Source: Benincasa hispida (lineage: Eukaryota > Streptophyta > Magnoliopsida > Cucurbitales > Cucurbitaceae). Taken from it: a stretch of 64,000 nt of DNA. The DNA lies in NCBI RefSeq assembly GCF_009727055.1, contig NC_052354.1, positions 49,711,600-49,775,599 of the forward strand. The letters are read 5' to 3'. Position 1 is the stretch's first letter, and the number at the start of each line of letters is the position of its first letter. The notes beneath the pieces are model-generated. The model worked only from the letters and a program-made list of their open reading frames with translations, was not told the DNA's origin and searched no databases. This document shows positions 33,776 to 46,083 of this stretch, piece by piece. The translations under genes and the position numbers were made by a program.

Positions 33776-35274
33776 GAAGACATTTGTGACATTTTACATC
33801 TTTTATATATGGGTTGGGTTTCATTTTCACCATATAAGGGGAATTGGAGCGTATGACAGATTTTAGGGCTTGGTTTTAAAAAATGGCAAAATCTGCAAAT
33901 AATAAGATTTATGGCAACTCACATGACATGCACATAGCTGTGGATTTTCAAATCTCTATTTTACCTTTGTCTAGTTCTTAGCTTTTGTTATTGATGAAAC
34001 AACAAATGTTATGTAGGATTTTCAAGTCTAAGTATAGAATCATAAAAGTTATGTAGGATAATTGTTGATGTCTTATTCTCCACTTTCCCTTTAATCAATT
34101 CATTTGAAAAATTAAAAATAACTATCTTCCTCAAAATAACTCAATGCAGATTTTATTACTAATTTAGATTTTGTTTAACCACTTTTCGAATTATTCTCAC
34201 TTAAATTAAATATCCAAAATTTTCTACCAAATTTATATTTTAAATATCCATAGATTATTAAATTTTAAATTTATTCAAGTGTTTGAATTATTTTATTATT
34301 TTATGCATATTCTTAATAAATTAACTGGACGTTTTCCATATTTTTGAAGGTTTAAATTGTTTTATTTTATTAGATTAAATTGTACATATTTCATATTCAG
34401 TCACTAATTTAGCTAAAATTTTGATAATATTTGACTTGCCCTTAGTTGGTTCATATGTCCGAAATATTAAATATAGTGTAAGTGTAGAACTTTATTAATA
34501 AGTATAGAGCTTTATTAATAAACAATATATAAATACAGTGTAAGTGGAGAGCTTGATTAATAATCGAGATAAAAATACAATGTAATTGGAAAGTTTGATT
34601 AGTAATCAAATTAATCATATTATAATCTAACAGATCCAATTTCAAAACTGAAAATGAACGTCACTCCATAATTTTTGCCCTCTTTTGGAATTTGAATTTA
34701 TTTTTAATAGTTCAATTAAATTTTGATTGATTTAAAATAAACCAATCTCTTAAGTTAGATATTTATTTTCCATCCATTCAAATTTTAATTATGGATTTTT
34801 GTCTTTGTAACTTGTTTGTAAGTCATGGATTGGATAAAACCAAATTTGGATTTAATGAATATCTGCAATCTAAAAAATTAAATCTATAATAGACTAAATT
34901 AAAATATTTTATTTTTAAAATTTTGAATTAGAGATTTTGAAGGTAAGTTTCGTAATTTTGGTAGTTTAATGTATTTCTTTTTGTTTTCGAATTTTTAGAG
35001 TGAAACTTAAATTTATTGGGGGCGATAATTATTTTATAAAAGATATAAAAAATATATCTAGATGTTTGGAATTTAGGATGGAAAAGAAAATGTTCACTTT
35101 TATATATAGGGTTTCTTTATATATATATAAAAGACTCAGTTAAAATAACATATAAATAGAAAAAAAAAAAAACCTAAGTTTTAGGTTACTGCCTCCAATA
35201 TATATATTTAAAAAAGTATTAATTAAGATTTCGTAAGTTAAAATAACATTTTGAAAAAAGAAATTAAAGAAAAA
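33776..35274. other. AT-rich intergenic DNA, no gene seen
   Basis: It contains four degenerate units built on GTGTAAGTGTAGAACTTTATTAATAA (about 34474-34620) and no supported gene. Confidence 0.45.
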
Positions 35275-35660
35275 TAAAGAAACCCTAAGTTTCAACGGCG
35301 CTGCACAAAGCGGCCCCTTCTCTTCTTTCGTGAGCTTCCTCCTTCGTGTGAAGAGCAACGCCATCGTATGTGTCATTCCGTTCAACTGCAATCTACCAAG
35401 AGCTATTTCGCCACACCTATCAACTGCCTCACACTACCATTTGTGTCGAGACTGCTTCCATGGTAGAGAGTAGCATAGATAAGTGTCATGAATCTTCCTT
35501 CCCTTCCTTCCTTTTTTTTCTTGATATCTTTTTTGCTGCTATTTACCATATAGCATCGCTAATGTCGTTGTGTGATCTAAGAGTAATTGGCCAGCAGTAT
35601 TTAGGTGAGTATGAGGGTTGTTTTGTGAGTTTTTTGTTGAAGTTTTAGTCTTTTGTGATA
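35275..35660. other. Unrecognised segment of higher G+C, gene remnant possible
   Basis: The sequence AAACCCTAAGTTTCAACGGC (35280-35299) resembles a telo-box plus leader as found before housekeeping genes in plants, followed by GC-rich sequence to about 35480. Open frames on both strands (35140-35391 minus, 35370-35648 plus) match no protein I know. It could be an old gene fragment or transposon leader. Confidence 0.3.
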
Positions 35661-35796
35661 TGGTTGACTTCAATTAAATTAAAGATTGTTTTGGAGTTTG
35701 ATGGAAGTCTTAGTTGCTATCAAGAAAGGGGTGTTTGACGACATTCGATTTAATATAATGTATTTGAAAGGATAGGCGAGTACCCATTGCAGAAAA

Positions 35797-37573
35797 GATT
35801 ATGTGCTAATTTTAATTTTACATAACTTGCAAAGAATATTTGTGATGGAAATAAAATACACATGATCAATTAAGTATATATATATATATAGAAATTAAGA
35901 AGAAGAAAAGATTCTGAAAGCATATACTTGAAGACTAGTCTTTTCAAAATTTTCTCTCCAAAAACTTCGAACCAGAACAAAAAAAACAAACAATAAGTGT
36001 TCAAAACCAATATACACTACCACATGGAGTTTGTATGCTTCTTTGAATAATTTGAGGAGGGAATGATTTTGTTTGGAGAGAAAAAACACTTTTCCAAAAC
36101 TTTTAATAACTTAAATATTTTCAATACCTTACAATTCCAACAAATTTTGGAGTATTTATAATAGTACAAGTAGAAGATGAAAGAACTTTTCTTTTCATCT
36201 TTCACATAATAATGAGAGAATTTATTGAAGAAAATGAAAGGTTTATGTAATTAAAAATATATATAATTAAATAAAACTAATTTTCATTTAATTAATATGT
36301 ACTTTAATTAATAACCTATTTTATGTAATTAAAAAATATACATGTAATTAAATAAAACTAATTTTTATTTAATTTATATATATATACTTTTTAAAAATAA
36401 ATTCTCTCAATTATTNAATTAAAAAATATACATGTAATTAAATAAAACTAATTTTTATTTAATTTATATATATATACTTTTTAAAAATAAATTCTCTCAA
36501 TTATTTAATATTAATCAAATTCATATTAAGTCTGATATTTTCTCTCAAATTATATCTCATATAAATTATATCAATAATCTCCTTTATTAATTTGAACAAT
36601 TCAAATTAATCCAATTTAATTCGTTTTTCATTTTTATCCCAATTGATCTAACAAGGGACCTTATAGATCTATAGTTTGAAGTCACAATTGTACTCGATTA
36701 ATTAATCAAACTCTTTGATTAAATTAATCATAACATCTACGCACTATAGATATAATCATTAGATATAATCAATCAATTGTAAGTATAATAGGGCTAATAT
36801 TACCATTTTGCCCCCTAGTTAAATAATATTGATTCCTCTAATGAACAATAAGTCATAATCCAATAATGATCAAACCCCTCTTAAGCCAAGAGAAAATGTG
36901 GCACCACATTGTTCAAACCTCGAAATCAACCTTAAGAGAGCAATTTATCTACAGTTAGTCTCTAACTATAGAGAAGGAGTAAGTTTCTTCTCGTAGTTTC
37001 TTCTCGTATAGCTGTGTTCTCAGCTCCCTAACCAGATGAATCCTTAAAATGGTGGGCATATTGAGTCGGCGAAAGTTCATAACTCACTCAAGATTCAAGT
37101 CAAGTCACCTATGGTCATTCTGATGAAATACAAGCCTCATCGATCGACAGTGTTATATAGAAAAACTATCATTTCGTAGTCTGGTCTTATACAAACTCTT
37201 TAGAAAGAACACCCCTACTCACATGTTTACACATGAATGATCAGGATTAAATCATTTATAGCACTTTACAACAATTGTAACAACTACAAAGCAGACTGTA
37301 TTCGTAGGGTCACCAGGATAAGGTACCCAACTTTATCCATCTACTACATATCGTTTAGATTATCACTTAAACATGATCCACCTATATGTCTCTACATACA
37401 TGTTTAAGTTTCAGAAAATAACCTTGAATCTTCGTTTATTGGTTTTTGTTGATAAATGCATCCAAATGATAAATAAAATACCTCTTTATTTTATTAGATA
37501 AATAAATTGTTTGTGCAATACAATTATGACTACAAAACCCACGAGATTTAGGGCATCAACCCCAATAGTATTT
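35797..37573 (-). mobile_element. Isolated copia LTR (solo-LTR-like), minus strand
   Basis: Read minus from 37573 it starts ATTGGGGTTGATGCCCTAAAT and is alignable for several hundred bp with 43246-about 44040 on the plus strand (shared CTTAAACATGTATGTAGAGA, GGATCATGTTTAAGTGATAA, ATGTGGTGCCACA, and others). It has TATAAATACTCC on the minus strand (plus 36147-36158) as a promoter candidate. No copia coding sequence lies on either side. The lower edge near 35797 and the target duplication are uncertain. Confidence 0.7.
36327..36505. repeat. Exact 89-bp duplication around a single N
   Basis: Bases 36327-36415 and 36417-36505 are identical, separated by one N at 36416. This is the pattern of two contig ends that overlap but were joined by a placeholder. 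A more diverged relative of the unit lies at 36247-36300, so a true tandem repeat is not excluded. Confidence 0.9.
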
Positions 37574-38160
37574 ACATAATAAAGCATATTTGCGCTTTTT
37601 TGGATTTGTTTTAGTTTGCAATGTTTGGTTTTATCAATTTGTGTGTAGGGGTAGTTTAGATATTTGCTAATTAGTATTTTTCTTATTTTAAAAATCGTTT
37701 TGCTATTTTTACGATTTTTTTTTTTTTTTTTTTTTCTATTCTTACAAAATCAATGGTAAAATGAGTATTTATAAGGTCAGCCCCTTTTATAAACAACAAA
37801 TATGTGGACTATGGATCTAATTAGTGTAACTTGTTTTTGCCCTTTTTGGAAGTGTCCCAAATAAAAATTAATAATTTGATGGTCTGGGTTTGTCCCTTTT
37901 GATATTTTTTATTTATATTGTTTTAATAATATAATATGTCTTAGTTATTAATGGTTTAATTTATAATGACAATGTTTTAGTTACTGATAAACTAAAATTT
38001 AATCCAAACTTATTCTCTTCAATTAGTTTGATTTACTCTTACACTTAATTTCTATTTTAAAATTTTTTGTATCTAAGTTACATTTTAAACTTTTACAAAT
38101 CACGTGTAATGCACGTAGTGTCAAATTAATAATGAGCGTCGAGATCTTTGAGTGTATGAT
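37574..38160. other. AT-rich intergenic DNA, no gene seen
   Basis: It contains a long T run at about 37711-37735 and nothing recognisable. Confidence 0.45.
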
Positions 38161-38177
38161 CATTTCACAAAACAAAT

Positions 38178-38880
38178 GTGTTTCCATTATACCTTTCCAA
38201 CAAACAACTTAAACAAGCCACAAACTTGAAGAGATCCAAATCGGAGCTCGAAGATTGGAACGCTGGTGAGCACCAGACCTTTGAGAACAGAGTTGAGACA
38301 GCAGATTTGACAAACGGCGAGCTGACCACGACGCCGGTTATCCACCTCTACGACCGGAACCAACTGGACCAAAACCCCACTTAAAAAACACACCACTTAC
38401 AGAACACGACACTTAAAGAACGACGAAGAAACCCCGCGAAGAACCACCGAAACATGCAAAGAACAATAGAGAACCCACGCGCCAGCGAAGAACAGCCTGA
38501 GAACACCCATGCACTGACGGAAACCAATCAAAAAATGACCGGAGAACACCCACGACGATGACTCATCACCGGAAGAAGCCCACGACGGCGGAGATCCAAG
38601 CAAAATCGGTGACCACAACCCATGGGAACACCTCGAGAACACCCATGCGCCGATGAAAACCAACCGAAAATAAACCAGAGAACACCCACGACGATGACCC
38701 ACCACCAGAAGAAGCCCACGACAACGGAGATCCAACCAACACCAGTGACGACAACCCATGAACTGATGTGCACGACCAAGCTGAGAGAGGAGAGGGTTTG
38801 GCGTAAGAGAGGATTTGGTAAGAGTGAAGTGAAAGGAGAGAGAAGATCATTTAATTTGAAATAGATTTTTAATAAAGTTC
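38178..38880. repeat. GC-richer segment with a 136-bp tandem duplication
   Basis: The unit starting GAGAACACCCATGC at 38499 recurs at 38635, each containing ACCCACGACGATGA, AGAAGCCCACGAC and ACAACCCATG. Open frames run on both strands (Cys/Trp/Gly-rich minus, Thr/Pro-rich plus), which is usual for repeats and does not indicate a protein. It adjoins the CACTA-like terminus at 38895-39052 and may be the interior of that element. Confidence 0.65.
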
Positions 38881-38894
38881 AAAAAATAAAAATA

Positions 38895-39052
38895 AATAAG
38901 AGGACTTTAATTTCGGTTTTAAACCGATATTGTAGCCCATCTTCAATCTCGGTTTAAAACCGACATTAAAGATCCGTTTTTTTAAACCGACATTATACAT
39001 TTGAGAGAACTTTTTTCAACCGACATTAAAGTTTAAAATTGTTGTAGTAATT
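38895..39052. mobile_element. CACTA-like terminal region with GGTTTTAAACCGACAT repeats
   Basis: Repeats of the palindrome-like CGGTTTAAAACCGACATTAA occur several times, ending AATTGTTGTAGTAATTG at about 39037-39053, close to the TTGTTGTAGTG end of plant CACTA elements. The matching left terminus was not found. Confidence 0.55.
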
Positions 39053-39429
39053 GTGTGTAGGATTTAAAATTATATATATATAAATAAGAATGCAACATAA
39101 AATATCATTGAAATATAAATACAATAATATGAAAGAAACTTACAAGCATTGAGAATGATAGAAGAACAAATCAAAACCCTCGACTTGACAACATCATATA
39201 CAAACAATTACATCTGTATAAAGAAAACGAGGCACCAAAAATATAATGCGAATGATTTTCATGTCAAGGAAACTCTAATTAGTTTCATGATTTTTAATTT
39301 TCATGTATTATCATTGAGATGACATGTAGTTTAAATTTAGAAATTATCCATAAACTATGTTCCACCCTTTAAAAATCTAACAATTCATCTGTTTTTTATT
39401 TCCATCATTGGCAGCCTCCATGAACTTTC

Positions 39430-40000
39430 AATAGTTGGAAATGACTAATCAATTAGTCAATTGTTCAATTGACTTATCATAAAATTAGCTAAAAATTTGT
39501 AAATGTATTTTCATATTTAATTTAAATTTGAAAATGATTTTCTGTATTTAATTTAGATATGAATTGTTTTTCTATTTAATTTAGATATGAAATGTTTTTT
39601 TATTTAATTAAGATCTGAAACGTTTTCTACATTTCATTTAGAAAAATGCTTTTGTTGGATTCTTATAAAAAGGAAAAATGGTTGTTTTAGCTCTAAAAGG
39701 CAAGATTTGAGTTTTACATGATATTTCTTTCTATTAAAAATGATTTAATTATCAGTAAAATTTTCATTCAATTCTAATCCTTCTTCGACGAGTGCACGTT
39801 TGAGAAGGGTGCTATGTTAACTTTGGGAAACAACTAGCTTCTGGTGATTTAGCAACGAGGTCGCGCTGATTTGCTTTGAAGGTAGTGGATCTTCCACAAC
39901 TCAACAATGATTGAGATCCAGAATTGATGACGACTAAAATTTTTATTCTTTATGAATTAATTGTATTGGGATAAAATTTTTTAGTGATATTATACTTTGA
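39430..40000 (+). repeat. LTR-like fragment with TATA box and short tandem units
   Basis: Four degenerate units around ATTTAATTTAGATATGAAATG (about 39508-39640) precede CTTATAAAAAGGAAAAATGG (39661-39680), which reads like a retrotransposon promoter and leader. No partner LTR was found. Confidence 0.35.
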
Positions 40001-40504
40001 TTCTTGTTTTGAGATTAATAAGGGATGATCCAAGATTAAGAGAGACTTTCATTCCAAATTAAGAAGGAAAATTAAGAAAAGATAGAAAGTATTCATTTTG
40101 GTAAACTAAATTAAGGAAATATGTGCACTTATTATTAATAATTTTAAATAATAATAATTTATTGACAAAATCATTTCACTAGATACATGATTTGAGGAAC
40201 TTGGAGAGACAACTCAACATATATAGTTTCCACTTTGTGATGAACAAATTAGTGATTAAGTTATGTTGATTATGTTCTTGTGATAGAGTTTTTGGAATAT
40301 GTGGGTTTTGTAGCATGATCTTGAATTTTGTGGTTAACCATCATTGTCAATTTGGATGATGATGCTAGTGATCTTTTTCTTGATTTGATTAACTTTCACA
40401 TATGTTGAAGATATTTTGATTGGTTAAAATTTGGGTTAAACGTGATAGAGACTTCTTGAACTCTACTTAGGCAATCTTGACATACAATTACAATAACCAA
40501 AGAA
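40001..40504. other. AT-rich stretch, no gene recognised
   Basis: Nothing of coding character is seen on either strand. This also holds for 40700-41540. Confidence 0.4.
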
Positions 40505-40645
40505 TTTTTTTTGGTCCTTTTTAAATATAAAAAAAAATTCCAACAATATTTACACTTTATAGCAAAAAGTTCCAAAAGTACTTTCTTTTTTAACTTTTTG
40601 CTATAAAATGTAAATATTTTTGGAATTTTTCTATTTATAAGAATT
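40505..40645. mobile_element. Small palindromic MITE, copy at 40.5 kb
   Basis: The left arm CTTTTTAAATATAAAAAA and TTTACACTTTATAGCAAAAAG is mirrored by CTTTTTGCTATAAAATGTAAA and TTTTTCTATTTATAAGAATT. The same design occurs at 47625-47770. A CT run and a T run (40646-40684) follow. Confidence 0.75.
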
Positions 40646-41554
40646 CTCTCTCTCTCTCTCTCTCTTTTTTTTTTTTTTTTTTTTAATGTAACTAGTTGTC
40701 TACAAACCTCCCGAAATACACAAACCATAATGCTCAAAGGAGAGCTCATGTTTACAAGGAAAGAATTATAATAATCTTTCTAACAATTGATTCACTATTG
40801 GCTTTGAAAAATGGCCAACGGTACATTAGTTGGAAAATGTATTAGGGCCTATTTTCTCAAAAAGAAGGAAATATAAAGTAGAGAAATATGCTCATGGTGT
40901 ATCCAAACAAGGAAAATAACATTTGCAACACTAGATATTATAGTCAATGGAAATTTGGCAAGAAATTATGCATCATTCCATTATTTGAGGTGTTGACAGT
41001 TAGTCTAGATTGCAATCTCTTTGTTGAACTATTGGGTTGAGTTTGCTCTTGATTAATAAGATTGTTGTCGCATGTGCTAACATGGTTAGCTCATGTGGTT
41101 TGTCAGTTTGTTCCACAAATTTAATTTTTACATATGGTATGAAAATTTAGCAATTTTATTTTATTGCTATTTTATATCATGATATTTAATATATACTTGA
41201 TTAGTACATATTTGAACATTTCATGAGTAGTAAACAATAATCTTAATGAGCACGTCTATTAGCATGTTAGCATGACTGGAAATAATATTCCATGTTATAT
41301 TTGATAAAGTCTATGTGATTAAATTGTCATGTTTGACCATTAATTTTCATGAAGTTGAAAAGTATTATTATTACTTTTAAATTGAATTTGGTCCTATAAC
41401 ATTATTTTGATTATCACCTAGTTTGTTTGTGGCATGAAAATATGTAAATTCCATATTTTTTGTGGAAGCTTGTAGAATTGATGGTAATTTGAGATATTGT
41501 CTAAGCTATAAAATATATAGATATTTTATAAGGACTTTTCATGAGTATATAAGT

Positions 41555-43245
41555 TAGACGGAAGGAACCAGTGAAAGTTCGTAGCAGAAGGGGATCGTCC
41601 CAATTTTCAATTTTCACATAAATCAATTTTTACAGAAACTAGATCATGCAATACAAAAATTACAACATGCCTTTTAAAATAAAAAATAGAGAAAAAATGG
41701 ATTGAAAAAACTCTTACCTTTGAAGAACTTTTCTTCAAAATCCCTCGAATCAAAATCACGAACAAAATCTAACCAATAGGACACCACCAATTAGAGTCCT
41801 CTGTATTCTCTGGAATGAGAATCCAAGGACCATTCCATAATTCCAAAGGTATTCTAGTAACACTCTTGGATGAAACACAATTCAAGATATAAATTGCAGT
41901 GTACTGCATAACCCCAAAATGAGTCAGGTAAGGAAGCATAATTCATCATAGACTGAACCACGTTTAATAAGGTTCAATTTCTCCTTTCTGATACACCATT
42001 CTACTGAGGTGTACTAAGTGTTGAGAGTTGAGATACTATTCCATGCTCTATCAAATAGTTTTGAAATGTAAGATCCAAAAACTCTCCACTTCGATTAGAT
42101 TGAAATGTTTTAATTGTTTTATTTCTTCAGTCTTAAACTCTTTGAACTTTTCAAAGACTTCTGACTTCTGTTGTATTAAATAAACATACCCATATCTTGA
42201 ATAATCATCAGTAAAAATGATGAAATATTTAAACCCTCCTCTTGCCTTAACATTCATCGGACCATAGAGGTCTAAATGTATAAGCTCTAAGGGTTCTTTG
42301 GCCTTATGACCTTTTCCAGTAAAAGATCTTTTAGTCATTTTGTCTTCAAGGCATGACTCACACATAGTCAAAGAATTTTCTTCTAACTCACTTAGAAGTC
42401 CATTCTTAACCAATCTCTCAATTCTATTGAGATTGATATGTCCTAACCTTAGGTGTCAAAGAATTTTCTTTAGGAGAAATTTTAAGTCTTTTATTCTAAG
42501 TTATCGCAGTTTTAAATATTTCAGTATTAATGAGGGCTTTAGTTGCTAACGGTCTTAGCACATATAAATTATTTTCCAGCATAGAAGAACAAATATTAAT
42601 ACCATTCTTAAACGTTTTATTTACATAGAACTGTATAGAGTAGTATTGTTCTATTAAACACTTTACAGACGTTAAGTACCTCTTCAAACCAGGAACAACA
42701 AATACATTTTCAAGTACAATATATCTATTCTACTAGCTAGAGTCCTCCCACTGCCACAGCTGACACAACATGTCCAGTTCTAACACGTATCGTCATTTTC
42801 CCAACATCCAGTTGTCGTTAGGAACTAATTCCCTAAAATGAAGAACAAACATGATTAGTGGCGCATGAATCAATTATCCAAGCAAAATCATCATTCTCTT
42901 CTAAACAAGTCTTCAATAAGTAAATCATATTTACCTTGCTTGACCTTCTTCTTTTCTGCCAAGTATTTAGGATAGTTTATTTTCCAATGTCGCTCATAGT
43001 TGCAATGGAAAAAAATTCCCTTTGCAGCCTTTGCCTTTTTGCCCTCTAGGCAGCAGCTGGAGGGTTAGCTTTTCCCTTTCTACTTTTCTTTTTCTTCCAC
43101 TTTTTGGTGCCGTGAGAAAAAAGCACAAACTTAGTTCCAGAGAAATATCCTCTGTATTAAGGATGAAATAACATTTTCCTCACTCTTTTGTTCCTTGGTT
43201 TTCATCAAGGATTGGAAGGTCTGTAGCTCGTTGAGCAAATTAGTC
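41555..43245 (-). pseudogene. Copia fragment: gag tail, protease, integrase, LTR-like tail
   Basis: Minus strand. A degenerate zinc knuckle FFHCNYERHWKINY lies near 42965-43010 (one Cys left of the CCHC set). The protease WIIDSCATNHVCSS (about 42853-42895) keeps Asp-Ser, with Cys for Gly. Then follow LKRYLTSVKCLIEQ, integrase MCESCLEDKMTKRSFTGKGH, LELIHLDLYGPM and IIFTDDYSRYGYVYLI (42150-42370), then TAVYILNCVSSKSV-like and LELWNG pieces near 41810-41880 in another frame. RT and RNase H are absent. The last 240 bp (41560-41800) look like an LTR 3' end with leader of the same family. Near 43245 another element begins in the opposite direction. Confidence 0.82.
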
Positions 43246-46083
43246 AGTGTTAGGGTTGATGCCCTAAATCTTGTAGGGTTCTGTAGTTTGTAATTGTATT
43301 GTACAAACATTTTATTTTTTTTAATAAAATATAAAATATGAGATATTTTATTTGACATTTAGTTGTATTAAACCCACAAACCAATAAACTAACACTCAAG
43401 GTTATCATCTGTAGCTTAAACATGTATGTAGAGACATATGGGTGGATCATGTTTAAGTGATAACCTAAATGGCTTGTAGTAGATGAATAACGTTGGATAT
43501 CTTATCCTGATGACACTATGAATACTGCCCGCTTTGTAGATGTTACAATTGTTGTAAAGTACTACAGATGATCTGATCCTGATCATTCATGTGAAGACAT
43601 GTGAGTTGGGGTATTCTATACAAAAGGAGTTTTAAGGACCACGAAATGACTAGTCTCATAAACGTCGTTCATAATAGAGACTTACATTTCACCAGGATGA
43701 CTATAGATGACATGACCTGAATCCTAAGTTAGTTGTGAAATCTTGCCTATGAAGATAATCCTTTGATTTGTATGGGTGAGAGTAACTAGATCGCCAACTC
43801 AATAAGCCTATCATTTTGGAGATTCTTCTGATTAAGGAGTTGAGAATACAGCTACACAAGATGAAATTCACTCATTTCCCAATGTCAGGGTAAGTAGATA
43901 AATTGCTCCTTTAAGGGCTGATTCCAGGGCTTGAATAATGTGGCACCACAACCTCTTCTGGCTCGAGAAGGGTTTAGTCATATTTGGACTATGATTTATT
44001 ATTCATTAGAGGGATCAGTGGTACTTAAGATGTCCTATGGTCCCTTAAGGGGACGGAGAGAGTGTTTATAATAAGTGGGTGAAGGGTGTGTATCAACATG
44101 TTCTATGGTCTCTGTCATGTTCACACTATGAGATCATTCTATATTACCTCGTGGCACCCTGGGAGCGTCCCTCTTCAGATGGGTTTTGTGCAGTTGGTCA
44201 AGATAAAGGTGAACTCCAAAAATGAATAGGTTCACTTTAGGTTTTTCCCCAATAGGATTTTTTTCCTTCGGATTGGCTTTTTGGGATGGACCTCTAGGGC
44301 CTAAAATGGCGAGTCACACTTACGGGAGATTGTTAAGTAAGTTAATGATCTCTTGACCAAATCAATGATGGCTAGTTGTTATAGGAGCAAGAGTTGTTCT
44401 GGTATTAATGACTGGTTGAGAACTTCTCAATTCAGAGGAGGGATAACTAACCTCCCTTCAGCAGCTTTTGTTCTAAACCTTTGAAGCGTCATCGTGAAAA
44501 TAGATGTCACACGGGGTTCATGTTAGTTTTGCTAAAACCTTATTGGATGTTGTTTAGTTTTACAACGGGTATTTGCTTAAAACCTAACGTAGGTCATGTG
44601 TTTTTCTTTTCAGCAACTCGTTAGTATTTCTATTTAGTGTTTTTAATATGACCGACTACATATAGTGGAAAGAATCGTGTGAAACGTATTCCATGGCAAA
44701 AGACCTCGTATTTGTCATGGTTGAGGAGTGTCTTCAAGTCCCGACCCTTGATGCACCACGAAGTGTTCGCAATGCATATGAAGTGTGGATGAAGGCTAAT
44801 TCATTGGCCCGACTTCACATTTTGGCTAACATACCTAATGTTTTGGCCAAATGGGTGAGAACATGGTCATTGCACGCGAGATCATGGACTCACTGCAAGA
44901 TTTGTTTGAACGTCAGTTCTTACTTTTCGAGTATAAAGGGATGGATGATAAAACCAGTAGTGTCAGTTATTCTGACACTGATCCCACTACTCTCCAAAAG
45001 AGGAGACAAGACAGTAAATCTTATTTATTGGTCTTGGACACGTGTCTGGCAGAAACTGATGATTCTGCCTGGATCCTTATTCAAGTGCTACCAATCATGC
45101 CAGTTTCTCTTACCAAGGATTCAGTTCTTGGCAAACATTGCTACAAGGAGAGATGACTCTTCGAGTCGGTACTGGTGAGGTTGTTTCAACTATTGCTATA
45201 GGTAGGCTGAAGTTATTTGTTGACAAGAAACGTTATCTGTTATTGGATAATGTTTTTGTAGTTCCTCATATTAAGAGGAACTTAATCTCGGTTTCTTATC
45301 TCATTGAACAAGACTATACCGTCTCCTTTTTTTTTAGAATAAAGTGTTTATTTTTAAGAATAGAATGGAGATTGGTTATGGTTCAATGGAAAGTAATTTA
45401 TATGTACTAAGGCCATTAATCATAAAAGCCTTGTTTAACACTGAAATATTCAGTACGACAACAACAACTAAAAGACCAAAGGTTTTTTTTTAAGAAAAAC
45501 GCCCATCTTTGGTATCTTAGGTTAGGTCACATCAACCTCAATAGGATTGAGAAGTTGGTGAAAAGTGGACTTCTAAAGAGTTTAGAAGAAAACTCCTTAT
45601 CGGTATGTGAATCATGCCTCGAAGGGAAGATGACCAAACGACCGTTTACTGGAAAAGGTTACAGAGCCAAGGAAGCCTTGGAGCTTGTACATTAAGACCT
45701 CTATGGTTCGATGAATGTTAGAGCTCGAGGTGGGTATGAATATTCCATCTCTTTCATAGATGATTATTCAAGGTTCAGGTATCTCTACCTAATGCAATGT
45801 AAGTCTGAAGCTCTTGACAAATTCAAAGAGTATAAGGCTGAAGTTGAAAACTTATTAGGTAAGAAGATAAAAACACTGCGATATGATCATGGTGAAGAGT
45901 ATATGGACCTCTAATTCTAGAACATAGAATTGCGTCCCAACTCTCGGCCCCTGGTACACCTCAACAGAATGGCATATCTGAAAGAAGAAACATAACCTTG
46001 TTGGACATGGTTCGGTTTATGATGAGTTATGCTCATCTTCTAGACTCGTTTTGGGGTTTCGCAGTAGAGACTATGTTGGCTTT
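43246..46083 (+). mobile_element. Truncated copia element, plus strand, same family
   Basis: The LTR starts TGTTAGGGTTGATGCCC at 43246 and is alignable with the inverted copy 37573-35797 to about 44040. Its right end is not sharp (perhaps near 44550). Gag and pol remnants follow, and homology stops near 46083 within the integrase core (FWGFAVET). It begins inside the gag of the minus-strand relative, so it inserted there. The 3' half is missing. Confidence 0.8.
44650..46083 (+). pseudogene. Copia gag, protease and integrase remnants
   Basis: Gag: KDLVFVMVEECLQVPTLDAP and NAYEVWMKANSLARLHILAN (44693-44830), then VIAREIMDSLQDLFERQ in another frame. Protease tail: LLDNVFVVPHIKRNLISVSY (about 45240-45300). 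Integrase: LRLGHINLNRIEKLVKSGLL, SVCESCLEGKMTKRPFTGKG (about 45600-45660), SFIDDYSRFRYLYLM (about 45750-45794). The order fits copia. Stops at 45693 and 45912 and frameshifts break it. The catalytic Asp-Ser-Gly of the protease is not recognisable here. Confidence 0.83.

Noticed and set aside
38397..38864. Cys/Trp-rich or Thr/Pro-rich proteins on both strands
   Set aside because: Both follow from the 136-bp tandem duplication being open in several phases; nothing indicates translation.
44693..45178. Single 161-codon protein
   Set aside because: Only its first 50 residues belong to copia gag; after that the true gag frame shifts and the rest is an artefact.
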